Position numbers and translations under genes: made by a program. Below the pieces are notes generated by a model. It searched no databases. It was not told where the DNA came from and saw only the letters and a list, made by a program, of their open reading frames with translations. Shown here in pieces: positions 1-5,300 of a stretch of 5,300 nucleotides of DNA (position 1 is its first letter; every line of letters starts with the position of its first letter). The DNA is from Dehalococcoidales bacterium (GTDB lineage Bacteria > Chloroflexota > Dehalococcoidia > Dehalococcoidales > UBA3254): the NCBI GenBank assembly GCA_028718465.1, contig JAQULX010000238.1, positions 1-5,300 of the forward strand. The letters are read 5' to 3'.

Positions 1-714
1 CAGGCCGCTCCGGCTGGAGATGAATTTGTTCTCCAGGGTACCAAGCTTTTTGTGCCAGATGCCCATGTCAGCGATCATATAATTTGTGCGGCCAGGACCG
101 CTTCCGGTGGGTCTCCTGAAGACGGCATTACCCTCTTCCTGGTGGATGCCCGCAGCCCCGGTTTAAGCATTACCCCTCTGCGTACCATCGGCGGAGACAA
201 GCAGTGCGAGGTCGTCTTCGAGGGAGTCAAAGTACCGGCGAGTAATATACTGGGTAAGGTCGATGCGGGTTGGCCGACACTGGAAAAGATAATGGAAAAA
301 GCTGCTGTCGCCCGCTGCGCCGAAATGGTTGGTGGAGCCAGGCAAATCCTGGAAATGACTATCGACTATGCCAGAGAGAGAAAGGCATTCGGCCGTCCGA
401 TAGGCAGTTTTCAGGCCATTCAGCACTATTGCGCCAACATGATTGTCCAGGTGGACGGCGGTTCCTTTATGGTCTATAACGCTGCCTGGCGGATCAGCGA
501 AGGTCTACCGGCTGCTCTGGAAGCATCTATGACCAAGGCGCTGGTTAATGAATTCTACCGCCAGACTACCGCTTTATGTCTCCAGGTCCATGGAGCTATC
601 GGGTTTACTGAGGACCATGACGCCCATCTGTTTTATAAAAAAGCCAAGGCGAGCGAGATTTCTCTGGGTTCGACCGGTTATCACCTGGACAGGATAGCCG
701 AATTAAAACTTTAA
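1..714 (+). CDS. Acyl-CoA dehydrogenase, C-terminal part (5' end outside window)
   Basis: The open frame runs in from the left edge; the first possible internal start (GTG at 52) is inside the domain, so the gene starts upstream. The 237 visible codons cover the end of the middle beta domain and the whole C-terminal helical domain; about 140-150 N-terminal residues of a usual ~380-residue enzyme are missing. Recognisable blocks are FGRPIGSFQAIQH (388-426), the FAD/dimer-contact motif of the family, and VHGAIGFTEDHDAHLFYKKAK (589-651). Enzymes of this family are flavoproteins that oxidise acyl-CoA to 2-enoyl-CoA and pass electrons to ETF. The position of the MCAD-type catalytic Glu appears to be Leu (codon 664-666, in EISLGS), and the isovaleryl-CoA dehydrogenase-type position appears to be Ala (codon 301-303). 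This resembles subunits of CaiA/FadE-like or steroid-type dehydrogenases that work with a partner subunit. Substrate is unknown. Family assignment is firm; the catalytic reading is inferred by hand alignment. Confidence 0.93.
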   Translation, partial: QAAPAGDEFVLQGTKLFVPDAHVSDHIICAARTASGGSPEDGITLFLVDARSPGLSITPLRTIGGDKQCEVVFEGVKVPASNILGKVDAGWPTLEKIMEKAAVARCAEMVGGARQILEMTIDYARERKAFGRPIGSFQAIQHYCANMIVQVDGGSFMVYNAAWRISEGLPAALEASMTKALVNEFYRQTTALCLQVHGAIGFTEDHDAHLFYKKAKASEISLGSTGYHLDRIAELKL

Positions 715-932
715 AACTAAAGTACTGACAGCCGTATAGCAGTCTGAGTTGTCAGATTTATGATTTCGGATGCTGTTTTTTCCGGGTTTATTTCAATATG
801 ATTCGTAATTAGCCATAGAAATATAATAATCTACCCCGCTCGGGATCAATTCTACATACCGAGCGGGGTACTATTATTTGATTATCCAAATTATGAGTTC
901 TTGTTTATTGACGATAATTAGCATGCTCCCTA
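715..932. other. Convergent intergenic region
   Basis: These 218 bp separate two genes that are transcribed toward each other. No reading frame with a ribosome-binding site is visible. The only strong structure is the GC-rich hairpin at 832-870. A weak 6-bp dyad (CTGACA at 725-730 with TGTCAG at 750-755) follows the acyl-CoA dehydrogenase stop, but it has no directly adjoining T-run and is probably incidental. Confidence 0.7.
832..870. terminator. Bidirectional rho-independent terminator
   Basis: A perfect 12-bp inverted repeat, TACCCCGCTCGG (832-843) and CCGAGCGGGGTA (859-870), encloses a 15-nt loop. On the plus strand it is followed by CTATTATTTG; on the minus strand by GATTATTATATTTCT. 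Both flanks are therefore T-rich, although neither is an unbroken T-run. It lies 117 bp after the dehydrogenase stop and 62 bp after the hydrolase stop, between convergent genes, so it probably ends transcription from both directions. Confidence 0.8.
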
Positions 933-2825
933 TTAAGGTATTACCGGCAGTGTAATGCAGGATGCATGATCCTTATCATGATACACGCTAACATTAGCTC
1001 CATCCATATAAGCGGGATAGATTGGTGAGTTGGAGCCAGTAATCGTTACCCGGATATGACTCCCCGCCTTAAAAAGCCATGATGTCGGATAGCAATCAAA
1101 AAGCAACTCCTGAGGTACATCGGGAGTGAGATATTCAGCATCAACATCATAACAACGGTGATAAGGAAGTCCCATTTCAGTCCAAGGAGATTGTTCGCTA
1201 AGTTTACGACAAGATGCTCTAATCATACCGTTCGTGACCATCTGCGATTTTCCTGTGGCATCAACCTCCTCCAGGAAGGCAAAGAAATCCCCATCTACTT
1301 GATCTGAGCTAGCCCATAAATGTACTACAGGATGTCCTGTAACCTCCATATCTTCAGTCAAAGCGGTGGTGGTGTAGGTAAGACCTTTGGCATCGGTGTT
1401 GATAGTCATATCTCCATTCCAATAGCGGGCATTCTCTTTGAATTTACCGTCAAAAACTTTTACCTGGCTTGAATCGACTGTATAAACATCAGGGCTTCCA
1501 GGGCTAGTGGGCTTCACGGTAGCCAGACCTCCATCATTCACAGAAGAGACAGTCCCTGAATGAATGTCGTTAAAATAGAAATTAGTCAAGACCTGATCAG
1601 GTAAAGGCCATGTGGTCGAGGATTTCCAGGTAGCGCCTAACTCTGTTTTTGAAGTTTGGAACATGGTGGCATAATATATTGGGTCCTCTTTATACAGCTT
1701 ATTATCGATTCCTTTCAAGGTATAGTCGAACCATCGCAGATGCTCTGTAAATGCCATGTCTTCATTGCCTACACCATGAGTCCAGGGTCCCACTATTAAT
1801 CTGCCACCCCATATCTTCCAAGCCCCAAATTGGCCAGTGGGAGCCTGGTCCCACCATCCGGCCATATTATACATGGCAACTCCCGAGCCTTTGATCTCAT
1901 CGAGATAATTGATAGGGCTGGATGCCAGAGAGGGCATGACTCCAATTTCGGCTATGAAATCATTTCGATAGACCGTAGGTCCAGGCCAACAGTCATCAAG
2001 GTAATGGTTTTCTGCTACATGCTCTGGTACAGCTGCAGCGGCCATAGTGCCATTGGGATCGGCATCGACTGGATATCCGGGATTGGCATCCCGTGCTCTA
2101 TCTCCAGATGAAGGGAAAGCCATGGATAGGAAGACTCCATTGGGATGACGAGCAAATTGGTCAATGGTGGTCACAACAGGCGCAATCGAGACCAGATGCG
2201 GTGGTTTTTGAGCCGCGATTAACATCTGGGCTCCTCCCATGTAGGATACACCGAACATGCCGACCTTCCCATCGCAATAAGACTGTCTAGCCAGCCATTC
2301 GATAACCTCTTTACCATCAATCATTTCTTCCTGGTTCCAAGCATAGTCTCTATGTCCAAAAGAGGCCCCCGAACCCCTTGGATCGAGGACAGCGACTACA
2401 TAGCCTCGTTTGACAAAACCCTCAATCTGCTGACGTGATACCCCTTTTCTCATAGCTTCTCGGCCATAGTTATAATCCTGGAAGAGGGCTGGATAGGGTG
2501 TGGCGACTGGAGTTATACCATCCAGGCTCGGACGATAGATATCGATGGCCAGGTTATTTCCTCTAATATAGATATACTTGGAGGACAATACGACCGAGTT
2601 ATATATTTCTTCTGAGTATCCACTATATTCACCAGGGCTAGAAATTTTCTTTTTCTGAGGTTCCCCTTTAGCTTGCGGGGGAAGCCCATGGCTGGCAACT
2701 GGCTCGATTGTTATAACCGAAGGTTTATCGAGATTGACAGAAGTTTGAGCGCAGGCTGTTAGACTCGTTAATATTAAGATGATAATTAATAATAAGCTTA
2801 AACCTAATGGAATAGATTTTCTCAT
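933..2825 (-). CDS. CocE/NonD-family hydrolase, surface lipoprotein (downstream paralogue)
   Basis: A 630-residue protein. Residues 1-25 form a lipoprotein signal peptide: basic start, long Leu/Ile core, lipobox LTAC with Cys25 as the predicted lipidated residue. A charged linker (about 26-70) leads to an alpha/beta-hydrolase domain (about 75-390) with a helical cap inserted near 225-320. A C-terminal beta-sandwich (about 405-628) is typical of X-Pro dipeptidyl-peptidase/CocE proteins. By family comparison the nucleophile is Ser194 in GVSYMGG, the acid is Asp326 in GWWD, the base is His350 in GPWTH, and Tyr97 in DIYRP matches the oxyanion-hole Tyr of cocaine esterase. The family hydrolyses esters or amides (cocaine, beta-lactam side chains, N-terminal dipeptides); this substrate is unknown. 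The start is supported by AAGGAG (2835-2840) 9 nt upstream of ATG. It lies 85 bp after its paralogue on the same strand, probably in one operon. The family and the triad are clear; any particular reaction would be a guess. Confidence 0.93.
   Translation of the reverse strand: MRKSIPLGLSLLLIIILILTSLTACAQTSVNLDKPSVITIEPVASHGLPPQAKGEPQKKKISSPGEYSGYSEEIYNSVVLSSKYIYIRGNNLAIDIYRPSLDGITPVATPYPALFQDYNYGREAMRKGVSRQQIEGFVKRGYVVAVLDPRGSGASFGHRDYAWNQEEMIDGKEVIEWLARQSYCDGKVGMFGVSYMGGAQMLIAAQKPPHLVSIAPVVTTIDQFARHPNGVFLSMAFPSSGDRARDANPGYPVDADPNGTMAAAAVPEHVAENHYLDDCWPGPTVYRNDFIAEIGVMPSLASSPINYLDEIKGSGVAMYNMAGWWDQAPTGQFGAWKIWGGRLIVGPWTHGVGNEDMAFTEHLRWFDYTLKGIDNKLYKEDPIYYATMFQTSKTELGATWKSSTTWPLPDQVLTNFYFNDIHSGTVSSVNDGGLATVKPTSPGSPDVYTVDSSQVKVFDGKFKENARYWNGDMTINTDAKGLTYTTTALTEDMEVTGHPVVHLWASSDQVDGDFFAFLEEVDATGKSQMVTNGMIRASCRKLSEQSPWTEMGLPYHRCYDVDAEYLTPDVPQELLFDCYPTSWLFKAGSHIRVTITGSNSPIYPAYMDGANVSVYHDKDHASCITLPVIP
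2533..2757 (-). repeat. Near-identical tracts shared with the paralogue (copy 1)
   Basis: Two blocks match the upstream paralogue at one constant offset of 1996 bp. Block 2641-2757 matches 4637-4753 with 5 mismatches in 117 bases, including 61 identical bases in a row (2678-2738). Block 2533-2576 matches 4529-4572 with 1 mismatch in 44. The stretch between them (2577-2640) is clearly diverged. The first block encodes residues 23-62, the lipobox end and the surface linker; the second encodes the YIYIRGNNLAIDIYRP region that contains the oxyanion-hole Tyr. Confidence 0.85.
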
Positions 2826-2910
2826 CTGTATTTGCTCCTTTTAAATTTCTTCCCTCGAACTGATCTTTCCTGATCCGATAATCTATAAATCCTGGTTAAT
2901 TATCAAAAAT
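2826..2910 (-). other. Short intercistronic gap of the hydrolase pair
   Basis: These 85 bp lie between the upstream hydrolase stop and the downstream hydrolase start. They contain the Shine-Dalgarno AAGGAG (read on the minus strand at 2835-2840) and otherwise AT-rich sequence. The only dyad seen is a 4-bp GATC/GATC pair (near 2861-2875), too weak for a terminator. This supports co-transcription, with separate initiation of translation at the second gene. Confidence 0.55.
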
Positions 2911-4833
2911 TTATTTGCTTGCCGGAATAATTGGAAGCTCAAGATAAGAAGCATGGGTTGAATCACGATAAATACTCAGGGTAGGAGCTGGGTCAACCGG
3001 ATCTACTGCATAAGTGCTCTGGAAGGCACCGGTGATAGTGATACGGATGCGATTTCCGGACTTAAAGACATATGATGTTGGGTAGGCATCAAAGTTCAAT
3101 GCCACAGCCTGGTCTGGAATCAATGGCTGGGAATCCACATCATAACCCCTATGATAAGGCATTCCCATATCTGTCCAGGGGAACTGGGTGGATTCAGCCC
3201 GATTAGAGGCCTTAATCATGCCATTAGTTACATAGTGCGACTTCCCATCTGGTCCAACCTCCTCAATGAAAGCAAAGAAATAATGGTCAGCAACAGATGC
3301 AGAAGCCCAAAGGTGCACTACCGGTGTCCCGGTAATCAGCATATCTGAGCTTAAAGGCGTGGTGGTATAAGTTAGACCTTTCTTGTCGGTACTCTGCTCC
3401 ATATCACCGTTCCAGACCCGGTTATTCTCTCTAAACTTGTCTTTGCCCCCCTCCTCAAATACTTTTATAGAGTAATCCACCGTGTAGTCATCCCTGGCAT
3501 CAGATACTGTGGGGGCTGAGGCGACAAGCTTTCCGTCATTGGCAGAAGCTGAAGTCCCGGAGGTCCCAGAATCAAAATAGAATTTAGTCATTTGACTGTT
3601 GGGTAACGGCCACTCAGAGGTAAATTGCCATTCTTCACCTTCAGGTCTATTAAAGGTGTAGTAATATATGCCGGGCTCATTGGCAACCCCATTTTTAATC
3701 CCCTTCAAATAATAATCAAACCATCTCAGGTGCTCTACTTTGGCCGTATTATCCATAGTGGTATGAGCCCAGGGACCGATAATCACTTTGCCTCCCCATA
3801 ATTTCCAGGCTGCCAGCGCCTGTGCTGGGGCAGCATCATACCAGCCTCCAATATTATAGATTGCCACCCCAGAGGCTTTGATATCATCTTTATAAGTGAT
3901 AGCGCTTTGAGCAATAAAGTTCATGTTTTTGATCTCTGGTTTATATTGATTGCGAAAAGCATTAAATGGGACCCATTCTTGATCGCTATAAATATTATCA
4001 GTGTGCTCATTAACTGCGGCTGACAACATAACACCACTGGGGTCCGCATCTACATTTTGGGCTGGTTTGGCAGTAGTTCCGGCCATATCCAATGGATAGG
4101 TAATGGATTTGGGAGGAGCAGGAGGAGTCCATACTACACCATTGGGACAGCGGAAGTACTGATCGATAGTGGTGACTTCGGGAATTATGGCGACCAAGTG
4201 CGGCGGTCTCATGGCCGTAATCATAAATTGGATTCCACCCATGTAGGAGTAACCAAACATTCCGACTTTCCCATTACAATACGGTTGAGCGGCTAACCAT
4301 TCGATGACATCTTTTCCATCCAGGGCTTCTTCCAAGCTCCAGTCACCCCAGAGTCTGGTTCCAAAAGAAGCTCCGGCTCCCCTTGGATCAAGCACTGCCA
4401 CCACATAACCGTATTTGACCCATTCATTGATCATGTTTACATCGGTAGAAGCTCCTCTCCTTTGATAACGTTGATTTTCCAATATTACCGGGTAGGCTTT
4501 GTTGACTGCGACGCCGTCTATAGCTGGGCGATAGATATCGATGGCCAGGTTATTCCCTCTAATATAGATATAACGAGAAGTGCGGAGGACCTCCGAATAA
4601 ATTTGCTCTGAATAGCCTTCATATTCCCCCGGACTTGAAATTTTCTTTTTCTGAGGTTCCCCTTTGGCTTGCTGGGGAAGCCCATGGCTGGCAACTGGCT
4701 CGATTGTTATAACCGAAGGTTTATCGAGATTGACGGAAGATTGAGCACAGGCTAACAAACTTGATAACACCAGTATAACTGCTAATAATACGCTTATATA
4801 CTTGATAGGGAACTTTACTATGGACTTTTTCAT
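2911..4833 (-). CDS. CocE/NonD-family hydrolase, surface lipoprotein (upstream paralogue)
   Basis: A 640-residue protein built like its downstream neighbour. Residues 1-29 form a lipoprotein signal peptide ending in lipobox LLAC, with Cys29 as the predicted lipid anchor. The linker covers about 30-73, the alpha/beta-hydrolase core with cap about 79-400, and the C-terminal beta-sandwich about 410-635. By family comparison the triad is Ser196 (GYSYMGG), Asp333 (GWYD) and His357 (GPWAH); Tyr101 in DIYRP is the oxyanion-hole candidate. The cap (about 225-320) differs most from the paralogue: it has a Pro-rich insert near 236-243 and extra residues before VDADP, which suggests a different substrate pocket. 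Translation should start at ATG 4833, preceded by AGGAGGAG (4844-4851). It is the first gene of the probable two-gene transcript, with a leader of 100 nt or more. An outward-facing esterase or amidase is likely; the substrate is not deducible. Confidence 0.93.
   Translation of the reverse strand: MKKSIVKFPIKYISVLLAVILVLSSLLACAQSSVNLDKPSVITIEPVASHGLPQQAKGEPQKKKISSPGEYEGYSEQIYSEVLRTSRYIYIRGNNLAIDIYRPAIDGVAVNKAYPVILENQRYQRRGASTDVNMINEWVKYGYVVAVLDPRGAGASFGTRLWGDWSLEEALDGKDVIEWLAAQPYCNGKVGMFGYSYMGGIQFMITAMRPPHLVAIIPEVTTIDQYFRCPNGVVWTPPAPPKSITYPLDMAGTTAKPAQNVDADPSGVMLSAAVNEHTDNIYSDQEWVPFNAFRNQYKPEIKNMNFIAQSAITYKDDIKASGVAIYNIGGWYDAAPAQALAAWKLWGGKVIIGPWAHTTMDNTAKVEHLRWFDYYLKGIKNGVANEPGIYYYTFNRPEGEEWQFTSEWPLPNSQMTKFYFDSGTSGTSASANDGKLVASAPTVSDARDDYTVDYSIKVFEEGGKDKFRENNRVWNGDMEQSTDKKGLTYTTTPLSSDMLITGTPVVHLWASASVADHYFFAFIEEVGPDGKSHYVTNGMIKASNRAESTQFPWTDMGMPYHRGYDVDSQPLIPDQAVALNFDAYPTSYVFKSGNRIRITITGAFQSTYAVDPVDPAPTLSIYRDSTHASYLELPIIPASK
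4529..4753 (-). repeat. Near-identical tracts shared with the paralogue (copy 2)
   Basis: This is the counterpart of 2533-2757. Blocks 4529-4572 and 4637-4753 are about 96-98% identical to the other gene with no insertion or deletion. Similarity stops abruptly upstream, at the lipobox, where the two signal peptides are unrelated in sequence. It also drops in the rest of the gene; for example the region coding the nucleophile elbow shows 8 differences in 44 bases. Confidence 0.85.
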
Positions 4834-4971
4834 TTGGCCTAATCTCCTCCTAACAATATTCCAGGTAATGATATTCTTTCTGGATATCTATCCGTGGTTA
4901 GAGTCACATTACCGGGTGCTTTTGACGTTGAAAAACCGATATTATGGATATATGGGGAAAGACCACATGTA

Positions 4972-4999
4972 TTTTTATCCTTTAACTAAATAATATCAA
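4972..4999 (-). promoter_or_regulatory. Candidate sigma-70 promoter for the hydrolase operon
   Basis: Read on the minus strand, TTGATA (4994-4999) and TAAAAA (4972-4977) are separated by 16 nt. They match the -35 consensus at 5 of 6 positions and the -10 at 4 of 6. It would give a leader of roughly 130 nt. In AT-rich DNA such matches arise easily by chance, so this is only a candidate. Confidence 0.2.
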
Positions 5000-5023
5000 A
5001 GGTGGCTACCCAGTTTAATGCAA

Positions 5024-5052
5024 ATTATATTTTACCTGTTAAAGACCAGGTA
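5024..5052 (-). promoter_or_regulatory. Alternative -10 box with adjacent dyad
   Basis: The minus strand has a perfect TATAAT (5024-5029). Directly upstream lies a dyad TACCTG/CAGGTA (5033-5038 and 5047-5052, 8-nt centre) that occupies the space where a -35 spacer would be. No good -35 hexamer is visible, so an activator-dependent promoter, or chance, are both possible. The mRNA leader would be about 180 nt. Confidence 0.22.
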
Positions 5053-5177
5053 CAGATACATGCCGGGTGTAAAAAAAGTACTAATAATGATTTGAAATGA
5101 TATTAGGAGGTTAGATTAAGGTGTTCTTATAGTATGAACATTCTAGACTTTCCTAACCGGGTTTGCAATAGTACGCA

Positions 5178-5235
5178 TTGACTCATAATAAAAGTTACCG
5201 TACATGGTATTGTTGCCTCATAAATACTGTTACCG
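5178..5235 (+). repeat. Two direct repeats with 35-bp period
   Basis: The repeat is TTG-x-CTCATAA, five variable bases, then GTTACCG, at 5178-5200 and 5213-5235. The copies match at 18 of 23 positions, and the spacing within each copy is the same. ATGG follows both copies (5204-5207, 5240-5243). They sit just before the transposase-like start and may be transposase-binding sites at the element end. Confidence 0.6.
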
Positions 5236-5251
5236 AGAAATGGAGGCAACA
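5211..5251 (+). promoter_or_regulatory. Hairpin covering the ribosome-binding site of the transposase-like gene
   Basis: TGTTGCCTC (5211-5219) and GAGGCAACA (5243-5251) form a perfect 9-bp stem with a 23-nt loop. The right arm contains most of the Shine-Dalgarno GGAGG (5242-5246) and the A of the start codon. In mRNA entering from outside, this stem would hide the start. Known IS elements such as IS10 and IS50 use comparable structures to block translation from read-through transcripts. The function here is inferred. Confidence 0.5.
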
Positions 5252-5300
5252 TGACTTTGAGCAGTGTCAAAGAATACGTGGCAGCAATTCGAGACCGCTA
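5251..5300 (+). CDS. Start of a probable integrase-type (DDE) transposase, truncated by window end
   Basis: Sixteen complete codons read MTLSSVKEYVAAIRDR, followed by TA at the window edge. ATG at 5251 is preceded by GGAGG (5242-5246) with a short 4-nt spacing. The alternative ATG at 5240 meets a stop after four codons, so 5251 is the better start. The wording SSVKEYVxAIRxR is one I recognise from the N-terminus of DDE/integrase-core transposases common in environmental bacteria, where a helix-turn-helix region follows; no catalytic residue is in view. The repeats just upstream fit an IS end. Only a short peptide supports the call, so it could be another protein. Confidence 0.5.
   Translation, partial: MTLSSVKEYVAAIRDR

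Larger units (their letters stand above)
4834..5177. other. Intergenic leader/promoter region of the hydrolase operon
   Basis: No convincing gene is seen in this AT-rich stretch upstream of the first hydrolase. It contains the AGGAGGAG Shine-Dalgarno site (4844-4851), an imperfect dyad (4861-4870 with 4907-4916, 9 of 10 pairs) that would fall in the mRNA leader, and weak promoter candidates on the minus strand. The right part (from about 5160) may already belong to the adjacent mobile element. Confidence 0.6.
5161..5300 (+). mobile_element. Probable left end of an insertion sequence (partial)
   Basis: The evidence is the transposase-like start at 5251, preceded by closely spaced repeats: a 23-bp direct repeat with 35-bp period (5178-5200 and 5213-5235) and a 9-bp inverted repeat around the start site. 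Repeated binding sites next to the transposase gene are usual at IS ends. The exact outer boundary and terminal inverted repeat cannot be fixed because the other end is outside the window; 5161 is an estimate. Confidence 0.4.

Noticed and set aside
163..479. Alternative frames on both strands inside the acyl-CoA dehydrogenase
   Set aside because: The dehydrogenase frame has clear family motifs throughout, so the others are shadows.
1830..2290. Plus-strand open frames opposite the downstream hydrolase
   Set aside because: They are antisense shadows of a well-supported gene, with no ribosome-binding site or recognisable protein features.
2533..4753. Possibility that the paired near-identical blocks are a mobile repeat
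   Set aside because: They are in frame, at equivalent positions of paralogous genes and without flanking inverted repeats, so shared coding ancestry or gene conversion is the simpler reading.
4802..4993. Plus-strand 63-codon frame overlapping the start of the upstream hydrolase
   Set aside because: It overlaps the signal-peptide coding region in antisense, and its hydrophobic character comes from AT-rich sequence; no ribosome-binding site was seen.
5105..5132. AGGAGG followed by GTG at 5121, suggesting a plus-strand gene start
   Set aside because: The spacing is good, but the frame stops after three codons (GTG TTC TTA TAG).
5134..5181. Small plus-strand frame of 15 codons starting at ATG 5134
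   Set aside because: The nearest ribosome-binding site (AGGAGG at 5105-5110) is over 20 nt away, the peptide is very short and the frame ends within the repeat region. It could be a gene remnant cut by the element, but nothing supports that.

Overview
The window reads as bacterial chromosome with moderate GC. It holds the 3' part of a degradative-type acyl-CoA dehydrogenase gene, two tandem genes for secreted lipoprotein hydrolases, and what looks like the left end of an insertion sequence. The lipoprotein signal peptides, clear Shine-Dalgarno sites and a rho-independent terminator all support a bacterium. The combination would suit an anaerobic or environmental lineage such as Chloroflexota/Dehalococcoidia or Desulfobacterota. 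That is an impression from gene style only; nothing here fixes the taxon.

Layout. Positions 1-714 (+) are the C-terminal two thirds of an acyl-CoA dehydrogenase whose start lies left of the window. Positions 715-932 are a convergent intergenic region with a strong hairpin (832-870) that can terminate transcription from both sides. Positions 933-2825 (-) and 2911-4833 (-) are two full-length paralogues of the CocE/NonD (peptidase S15-like) alpha/beta-hydrolase family. Each has a lipobox, a Ser-Asp-His triad and a C-terminal beta-sandwich domain. They are 85 bp apart with no obvious terminator between them, so they probably form one transcript read right to left. Positions 4834-5250 carry no convincing host gene; they hold the 5' leader and candidate promoter of the hydrolase pair, then the probable end of a mobile element. 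At 5251 a (+) reading frame begins that resembles the N-terminus of integrase-type (DDE) transposases, and it runs off the window.

How the parts relate. The two hydrolases appear to be cell-surface esterases or amidases that arose by tandem duplication; their substrates cannot be read from the sequence. The acyl-CoA dehydrogenase is convergent with them and need not share a pathway. The most notable observations are: a sharply bounded tract of about 96% DNA identity between the paralogues, covering only the lipidated N-terminal linker; an acyl-CoA dehydrogenase without a glutamate at either of the usual catalytic-base positions; and a hairpin covering the ribosome-binding site and first start-codon base of the transposase, next to a 35-bp-period direct repeat. 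I found no CRISPR array, tRNA or rRNA, and no clearly new system.
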